DNA from: Filomicrobium sp.
GTDB lineage: Bacteria; Pseudomonadota; Alphaproteobacteria; Rhizobiales; Hyphomicrobiaceae
NCBI GenBank assembly: GCA_029287535.1
Contig: JARFQY010000264.1
Location: forward strand, 1 to 64,000
Reading direction: 5' to 3'
DNA length: 64,000 nt
Program-made: the position numbers and the translations under genes
Notes under the pieces: generated by a model
What the model was told of the DNA's origin: nothing
What the model saw: only the letters and a program-made list of their open reading frames with translations
Database searches by the model: none
Shown: piece after piece, positions 58,927 to 64,000 of the stretch
Position numbering within the stretch: the stretch's first letter is position 1
How the letters are laid out: each line of letters starts with the position of its first letter

Positions 58927-59292
58927 AGACCATTGGAAAAACGCGCGCGCGACCAAAGGTTGCGACTGTCGGTCTGGCTCAACAATAAGTCGGACACGTT
59001 TCTCTGGAAATCTCGCGAAAACCGCGGTGGTTTGGAGGTACGCTTTTCGCCAAGTCATTGGTATCAGCAACTTAGGTCGTCCGGCCGTGGCCTCCAAAGA
59101 CTTGCGCGGCGCCTTGCGATGTTGCGGTTCCCGGGCTGGCGCACTTGTTTTGCCGGCGCGAACGGGCGCTTGTGAATAGGGCTTCAACTTGCCGGCTCAT
59201 TCTGCTATCAAGCGCGCCTTGGCCGTAAACGAGGCAGTTTGGCGGCGTCAGCAAAGGCGCAAGGCTAGGTTTCTGCCTGCGGCGTTTGGACA
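58927..59292. other. Gap between AraC gene and tRNA-Asn
   Basis: Contains the right repeat (59080-59096) and otherwise nothing I can support. A TTG-start ORF at 58933-59175 runs through the repeat and has poor composition, so it is not called. Confidence 0.5.
59080..59096 (+). repeat. Direct repeat of tRNA-Cys 3' end (right att candidate)
   Basis: 17-base exact copy of the tRNA-Cys 3' end in the same orientation, without the rest of the tRNA. It marks the right border of the element. Confidence 0.85.
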
Positions 59293-59367
59293 TTCCGTGG
59301 TAGCTCAGCGGTAGAGCATCCGACTGTTAATCGGACGGTCGTAGGTTCGAATCCTACCCACGGAGCC
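59293..59367 (+). tRNA. tRNA-Asn (GTT)
   Basis: Acceptor TCCGTGG pairs with CCACGGA, discriminator G and encoded CCA. The anticodon loop CTGTTAA gives GTT; D-arm AGCTCAGCGGTAGAGC and T-arm GGTTCGAATCC are canonical. Confidence 0.96.
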
Positions 59368-59402
59368 ACTTTTCATGAAATCGTGTTGGCGGATGGCCGC
59401 AT

Positions 59403-60602
59403 ATGCCGAGAAGGCCTGAGGGACGCTCCTCGCACACCGCAAAGAAAGCCACCGGCCGGAAAGTTGCGTCCAGCAAGGCCCGTGCGAGCAGCAAGGCGGC
59501 GACCAAGCCCGCCAAGCAATCGGCAAAGGCAGCGGCCAAATCCTCAAAAGTCTCTGTTGGCCGAAAGGCCGAGCAAGATGGCGTCCCCAGCGCGCGACGT
59601 GCTGGGGCGACAAAAGCCCCTGGCAAGCCTGCGGCGGGCGGCAGGAAGCGATCGCGCGCAACGGGTTTGGGTGATGAGCGGCCAACCCGTTCACCGAGGG
59701 CGGGGGGCAAGAAACCCGTAAAAGGAGGCACAGCGGAGGTTCGACCAGGAGCCAAGCCACCGCGCCGTTCGGTTCGATCCTCCGGCCCAAACGGTCCGCC
59801 TGAGCCGATGCGCATCGCACGTGCCATGGCGCGGTCAGGTCTGTGCTCGCGTCGAGAGGCGGAGCGCTGGATTGACGAGGGCCGGGTCAGCGTCAATGGC
59901 AAGCGATTGACCAGTCCGGCGGTCGAGGTCGGGCCTAAGGATCTCATCAAGGTCGACGGTGTGCCGATGCCTACGGCGGAGCCCGTACAACTTTGGCGCT
60001 ACCACAAGCCCAAGGGGCTGGTGACGACGAACAGCGATCCGCAGGGCCGCACCACGGTCTTCGAAAGCCTACCGGAAGACATGCCGCGCGTCGTCTCGGT
60101 CGGACGTCTTGATTTCAATACCGAGGGGCTTTTGCTCCTGACCAACGATGGAGCTCTTTCTCGGCATTTGGAATTGCCGTCGACGGGCTGGCTGCGTCGC
60201 TACCGCGTGCGTGCCTGGGGCGACATCACGCAGGCCGACCTCGACAGGCTCAAAGACGGCATCACCGTCGAAGGGGTTCGCTATGGTCCGATAGAGGCGA
60301 CGCTCGATACGATCCAGGCCTCGAATGTATGGCTGACGATCGGGCTCAGGGAAGGCAAGAACAGGGAAGTGCGAAAAGTTCTGGCGCATCTCGGGCTGGA
60401 GGTGAACCGACTAATTCGCATCTCCTACGGGCCCTTCCAACTCGCCGAGCTGAAACCGGGAGCCGTAGACTCGGTGCGTCGCCGGGTTCTGGCCGATCAA
60501 CTCGGACAGCGCTTGGCGCGAGAAATCGGGTTGGCGGATGCCGGCGAGGCGGAAGCCGGGCGCCGGGGCGGAAAGACCAAGCGCCAGCGGAACGATGGTT
60601 GA
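59403..60602 (+). CDS. rluB: 23S rRNA pseudouridine synthase (RluB family)
   Basis: 399 aa. The first ~135 residues are a Lys/Ala/Ser/Arg-rich disordered extension (KKATGRKVASSKARASSKAATK). Then come an S4 domain (ARAMARSGLCSRREAERWIDEGRVSVNGK) and the RluB/RsuA catalytic domain with VGRLDFNTEGLLLLTNDG (catalytic Asp near 235), then EGKNREVRKVLAHLGLEVNRLIRISYGPF. It pseudouridylates large-subunit rRNA. The stop overlaps the rsmD start by one base (TGATG). Confidence 0.92.
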   Translation: MPRRPEGRSSHTAKKATGRKVASSKARASSKAATKPAKQSAKAAAKSSKVSVGRKAEQDGVPSARRAGATKAPGKPAAGGRKRSRATGLGDERPTRSPRAGGKKPVKGGTAEVRPGAKPPRRSVRSSGPNGPPEPMRIARAMARSGLCSRREAERWIDEGRVSVNGKRLTSPAVEVGPKDLIKVDGVPMPTAEPVQLWRYHKPKGLVTTNSDPQGRTTVFESLPEDMPRVVSVGRLDFNTEGLLLLTNDGALSRHLELPSTGWLRRYRVRAWGDITQADLDRLKDGITVEGVRYGPIEATLDTIQASNVWLTIGLREGKNREVRKVLAHLGLEVNRLIRISYGPFQLAELKPGAVDSVRRRVLADQLGQRLAREIGLADAGEAEAGRRGGKTKRQRNDG

Positions 60603-61168
60603 TGCGGATCGTTGGAGGAAAATTCAAAGGCAGGGCGCTGAAGACGCCCAGGGGGTCGGCTACGCGCCCAACATCCGACCGGATCCGCGAAGCGATATTC
60701 AACGTGCTCGCGCATTGTGGGCATTGTCCTTCGCTCGAAAATGCACGTGTCATTGATCTTTTCGCAGGCACAGGAGCGCTCGGGATTGAAGCGATTTCGC
60801 GTGGGGCTTCTTATGCGCTTTTCGTCGAGGAGAGTGCTTCGGCCCGTGCCGTGATCCGGCAGAACATCGAGGCCTTGAGCTTGCAGGGGATCACACGCGT
60901 GTTCCGCCGTGACGCGACTCATTTGGGTCAAGCTGGATCGCGCGACAGCTACGCCTTCGCCTTTCTCGATCCTCCTTACGGCAAGGGCCTGGGCGAGATG
61001 GCCTTAAGGGCACTTGCCGGCGGCGGCTGGATGGCCGACGGCTCGGTCGCCGTGATCGAGGAGCGCGCCGGGCAGCCGATCGTTTTGCCTGGGGGGTTCG
61101 AGAGTTTTGACGCGCGGACTTACGGGGATACCGCGATCACCTTCGCCTCTTTCACGGGGCGGGGGTGA
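60602..61168 (+). CDS. rsmD: 16S rRNA m2G966 methyltransferase
   Basis: 188 aa. MRIVGGKFKGRAL start, TRPTSDRIREAIFNVL near 22, the SAM site VIDLFAGTGALGIEAISRGA near 49 and the catalytic FLDPPYGKG near 122. It methylates G966 of 16S rRNA. The start is the ATG in the TGATG junction with rluB; the ORF-track start at 60329 is upstream in another gene's frame. Confidence 0.94.
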   Translation: MRIVGGKFKGRALKTPRGSATRPTSDRIREAIFNVLAHCGHCPSLENARVIDLFAGTGALGIEAISRGASYALFVEESASARAVIRQNIEALSLQGITRVFRRDATHLGQAGSRDSYAFAFLDPPYGKGLGEMALRALAGGGWMADGSVAVIEERAGQPIVLPGGFESFDARTYGDTAITFASFTGRG

Positions 61169-61173
61169 GTTCC

Positions 61174-62163
61174 ATGGCTTTCAAATTGATCGATGCCGAA
61201 CGCGGCGGGCTTAACGGCTGGGTTGAAGCTGGTCTGTTCGTTTTGGCGATTTCCGCACTGACCGTCGTCTACGCAATCGCGCAGCAGGCCGGGGCGCACA
61301 TCGTCGTCTTCATCCTCTACGCGATGGGCTTTGCTGCCATCGGGATGCTTGCCATTACCGGGCTGGGTCAGCACCCGCTCAAGGTCGCGCTTGCCCGCGA
61401 GAGCATGGTCTTTGGTTGGTCGACGGTCTTGTTGGAGGCCTTTTACTTCCTATTGCTCGGATTCATGACCCCGGCGGAAACCAGCCTCTCACTGCGTTTG
61501 TCGGTTCCCGTGTCGCTCATTGTTGGCTGGCTGTTCTTTCAACGCGAGATGACGGGCAGGCTTTGGCTTGGCACGGCGCTCATCGTTGCCGCGGTTGTAC
61601 CGATCCTGATGGGTGTCGAAGACGATGCGCGGATCGTTGCGGGACTACTGGCGCTCATTTGTTCGCTGGTTGTCGCGGTCAAGACTTTTGCCAGCGAGTT
61701 TCATCCCGCCAATCGGGCTGCCCGGAACCTCTACGACAAGCTGCGGGTCACCGGGCTCGTCGTACTTGCAACGACCTTGATCGGCGCGGCTGTCGTCGCG
61801 CCGCTTGTCTTGCTCGCCGCCGGCGGAGTTGTTCCACAAGGGAGTTTTATCCCTCCGGTTGTTGCTTTTTGGCATCCGCCAACACTTGTCACGGCCATCG
61901 CGATTGGCGCGCCGGTGTTTGTTGCGATGACCTATTTGACCTTCTCATCAGTAGTGAAGATCGGGACAGAGAGCTTCCTGGCCACGAGTGCATTCACGCC
62001 GTTTTCCGTGCTGGCGATCGAATACCTTGCCGCGGCTTTCGGACTGCTGACGGTGGGGACTTTCGACATGCGGCTGATGCCGTTCATCGCACTCGGCATC
62101 GTTGGCGTGCTGATTGTTGTTCATGCACGGCACCATGGCGGCCAATCTCGCGAATCGCGCTAG
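61174..62163 (+). CDS. EamA/DMT-like membrane transporter
   Basis: 329 aa, about ten hydrophobic helices in two five-helix halves, as in drug/metabolite transporters (PAETSLSLRLSVPVSLIVGWLFFQREMTGRLWLGTALIVAAVV holds the family hallmark in half one). Export of a small metabolite is inferred. ATG 61174 has GGGGGTGAG; a GTG at 61165 in a GTGA overlap with rsmD is the alternative. Confidence 0.75.
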   Translation: MAFKLIDAERGGLNGWVEAGLFVLAISALTVVYAIAQQAGAHIVVFILYAMGFAAIGMLAITGLGQHPLKVALARESMVFGWSTVLLEAFYFLLLGFMTPAETSLSLRLSVPVSLIVGWLFFQREMTGRLWLGTALIVAAVVPILMGVEDDARIVAGLLALICSLVVAVKTFASEFHPANRAARNLYDKLRVTGLVVLATTLIGAAVVAPLVLLAAGGVVPQGSFIPPVVAFWHPPTLVTAIAIGAPVFVAMTYLTFSSVVKIGTESFLATSAFTPFSVLAIEYLAAAFGLLTVGTFDMRLMPFIALGIVGVLIVVHARHHGGQSRESR

Positions 62164-62363
62164 GTCAGGTATGGAGACATGCCATATCGGCGCCCAGGAT
62201 GCCTGTTAGTGGGTATCCTGATCGGCATCGAGAGCGCGGTTTGTTAATCGTTTTGCACCGGTCCAGCGGGTGCGCGTTGATGCAGCTGAGGCAACACGAT
62301 AAGAGATTCAAGGCGTTTGGGGGTGGCCCGTAGGCCGGGCGAAACAGGTGGCGAGGAATTGCA

Positions 62364-63878
62364 ATGAGCACCAATGGCGCGAGCGAACCCAGCATGGAGG
62401 AGATCCTGGCCTCCATTCGGAACATCATTGCTCAGGACCCTGCCGATAGCGACCAGGATTTCAACGAGGCGACTGCGAAAACCGGGCCTGAGCGGGCCAG
62501 CGGTCTGTCGCCGTTTGGGTCCGCAATAACGGAATTAGCGCCGGAGCCAGAGGTCTCGAAGCCAACGCAGCCACTCGGTGAGCGGTTGCTGCAAGTCACA
62601 AAGCAGCCGGAGCCGGCGAAGCCCGAAGAGACGCAAAGCGCTTCCGCAACAGGTGCCGAGAAGGGGGCTGACAGCTTGACAAAGGCAACTGCGGCCAGTG
62701 CGGCACCATCTGCGATCGATGCCACCAAAGTGACGGGCAAGGCGGTTCCAGCGGATGACTTTTCCGACGTTTTTGAAGAGCCTCTAAAGCCATCACCGGT
62801 CGCGGCGCCCGTCTCACCGAAGGCTGGCAGCACGGCGCAGCCGGCCAAGGATCAGGCCGTTTCTCAAACGCCTGCGGAACCGCTCAGCTCGCCGACGGTG
62901 AGAGCCGCCGAACCGACAGCGGAAACCGGTCGTGAATTTGCAAAGGTGCCTGAGGCCAAGCCGGAACCTCAAGTCGCGGAAGGACCTGACAGCACGACTG
63001 CCGCGCCAGCGGCCGGCGGTTTTGATTTCGCCAAATTGCGGGCCCGGGCCCCTCTGACAGCCGCCGACGAGCTGCAAAGGTTTTCAAGTGATATCGAGCC
63101 CGAGACGGAACCGCTTCCGTTGGCACGCTCGGATGCTCCCTCAAAGAACGAGAGCGACGAGGCCAAACCAGCCGACGCGAATGCAGAGCCCGCTCAGCCG
63201 CGCGTCATCGCCGCCATGCCGCAGCAGTCCGCCCCGGTCGACAAGCCTTCGTCGTCCTGGGAATCCGTTGCGGCTGCAGCGAAGGCGGCTGCGGATCAGC
63301 CGGTTGCGACTACGGCCGCCGTCGAGCCTGACAAAGTCGAGCCCGGCTTCAAGAGTGCGAATGTCGGCTTCCTGGCAGCTTCGCCGCGTCCGCTTGAAGC
63401 CAAGTCCAAGGCGCAAAGCAGCGGTGATGATTTCTTCAAGGCCGTAGCCGGTGAAGCCGTCGGCGACGAGGCCCCCAAGAAAGCCGAGCCGAAAGTCGAC
63501 CTGCCCGATCAGGCAGCTGAGGGTGAAGAGGCCAAGCGGGCGGCCGAAGTTCCGGCTCCGGAAGCTGTCGTTACAACGCGAGACGAAACGGTACAGCAAA
63601 CCGAGCTTGTCGAGACGGCTGTCACGTCCGTGTCAGCAGCCAAGGACCCGCTGAAGGGCGCGGATAGCCTGACGGCGGCCGGCATTCTGGTATCAAGCGA
63701 AGGCGGCGGTGTGCGTACGCTGGAAGACACGGTGGCTGATCTCCTACGTCCGCTGTTGCGAGAGTGGCTCGAAAACAACATGCCGCGGATCGTGGAGAAC
63801 GCGCTTCGCCTTGAAGTGGCGGAAAGCGTCAAGAAGCAGCTCGAAAAGACCGTGCGTGGGCCTAACGGTCTGTCCTGA
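62364..63878 (+). CDS. popZ: PopZ-like polar organizer (DUF2497), long form
   Basis: 504 aa. An N-terminal helix SMEEILASIRNIIAQD starts the protein, a very long Pro/Glu/Ala/Lys-rich disordered linker fills about 30-430, and the C-terminus LEDTVADLLRPLLREWLENNMPRIVENALRLEVAESVKKQLE is the PopZ oligomerisation helices. In Caulobacter, PopZ (a much shorter protein) gathers ParB and polar factors at the cell pole. Here the linker is several-fold longer. The ATG follows GCGAGGAAT. ValS is usually next, beyond the window. Confidence 0.9.
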   Translation: MSTNGASEPSMEEILASIRNIIAQDPADSDQDFNEATAKTGPERASGLSPFGSAITELAPEPEVSKPTQPLGERLLQVTKQPEPAKPEETQSASATGAEKGADSLTKATAASAAPSAIDATKVTGKAVPADDFSDVFEEPLKPSPVAAPVSPKAGSTAQPAKDQAVSQTPAEPLSSPTVRAAEPTAETGREFAKVPEAKPEPQVAEGPDSTTAAPAAGGFDFAKLRARAPLTAADELQRFSSDIEPETEPLPLARSDAPSKNESDEAKPADANAEPAQPRVIAAMPQQSAPVDKPSSSWESVAAAAKAAADQPVATTAAVEPDKVEPGFKSANVGFLAASPRPLEAKSKAQSSGDDFFKAVAGEAVGDEAPKKAEPKVDLPDQAAEGEEAKRAAEVPAPEAVVTTRDETVQQTELVETAVTSVSAAKDPLKGADSLTAAGILVSSEGGGVRTLEDTVADLLRPLLREWLENNMPRIVENALRLEVAESVKKQLEKTVRGPNGLS

Positions 63879-63906
63879 ACGGCCGTAATTGCAAAGAAAG
63901 CATCAG

Positions 63907-63929
63907 ATTGAGCCCGCAACGGGCTCAAT
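63907..63929 (+). terminator. Stem-loop after popZ
   Basis: ATTGAGCCCG pairs perfectly with CGGGCTCAAT (10 bp) around a CAA loop. No U-tract follows, so termination is likely but not certain. Confidence 0.5.
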
Positions 63930-64000
63930 CCTGGATTGCGCTGCGCCGGATGCCCTCGGAAGGTTAGGTGATTGCAGGTCTTGCGGCCTATACAATAGGT

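Larger units (their letters stand above)
57631..59096. mobile_element. Small element bounded by tRNA-Cys direct repeats
   Basis: About 1.45 kb between the intact tRNA-Cys and a 17-bp copy of its 3' end, the layout left by a tyrosine-recombinase integration. The only recognisable gene is the AraC-family regulator. No integrase or transposase is present, so it looks like a deleted or satellite remnant. The 303-bp left part holds a small AGCTGA/TCAGCT stem after the tRNA and no other gene; the right part (58927-59079) has no convincing gene either. Confidence 0.7.

Noticed and set aside
58933-59175. 80-aa TTG-start ORF after the AraC gene
   Set aside because: It crosses the tRNA-derived repeat, and its Arg/Trp-rich composition is not protein-like.

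Overview
The window is a contiguous piece of a high-GC alphaproteobacterial chromosome, most likely from the order Hyphomicrobiales (Rhizobiales). The evidence is lineage-typical genes: a NadQ-like NAD regulator, a DUF1013/TrcR cell-cycle regulator, a PopZ-like pole organizer, the short aa3-oxidase subunit IV beside a three-gene pnt transhydrogenase, a TIGR02301-type exported protein, a LspA/lipoprotein/twin-M16 cluster, and a dihydroorotase of the DxQVHFREPG type. No rRNA, CRISPR array, phage module or insertion sequence was seen. Nearly everything is housekeeping or general metabolism, so the window is mainly core genome with one small accessory insertion.

Layout. 1-5 kb: dihydroorotase on the minus strand, diverging from an overlapping ygfZ-tag-HD hydrolase set, then a NadQ-like regulator ending near a strong terminator. 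5-9 kb: small exported or unknown proteins, a LysE exporter, a NUDIX hydrolase and an SRAP protein. 9-18.3 kb: an orphan Clp-N/coiled-coil protein, Sua5, an acyl-CoA dehydrogenase/enoyl-CoA hydratase pair, a large unknown membrane-anchored protein, an SDR and an HDAC-like hydrolase. 18.3-25.5 kb: xseB, dxs, an exported basic protein with a decayed duplicate tail, the oxidase subunit IV and pntAA-pntAB-pntB. 25.5-30.1 kb: two paralogous alpha/beta hydrolases around a metallopeptidase-like protein, rpsU and purE-purK. 30.4-35.6 kb: a CBS protein, the ligase/exonuclease DNA-repair pair, two YdcH-like coiled-coil proteins and a GH3 hydrolase. 35.8-44.1 kb: two acyl-CoA synthetases, trcR, MaoC hydratase, ribF and a CPA2 antiporter. 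44.2-54.7 kb: ileS, lspA, lipoprotein, two M16 peptidases, pgi and mutL. 54.8-64 kb: tolC, pcm, tRNA-Cys with a small element, tRNA-Asn, rluB-rsmD-eamA and popZ.

The most notable observations are as follows. (1) ileS, normally essential, is interrupted by an in-frame TAG at codon 61. (2) A 17-bp exact direct repeat of the tRNA-Cys 3' end brackets about 1.45 kb whose only recognisable gene is an AraC-family regulator, the signature of integration at a tRNA without a remaining integrase. (3) An in-frame paralogous tail, separated by two stop codons, lies after an exported basic protein. I did not find a convincing novel multi-gene defence, secretion or biosynthetic system. The best candidates for unknown biology are the orphan Clp-N/coiled-coil protein and the exported proteins of unknown function.
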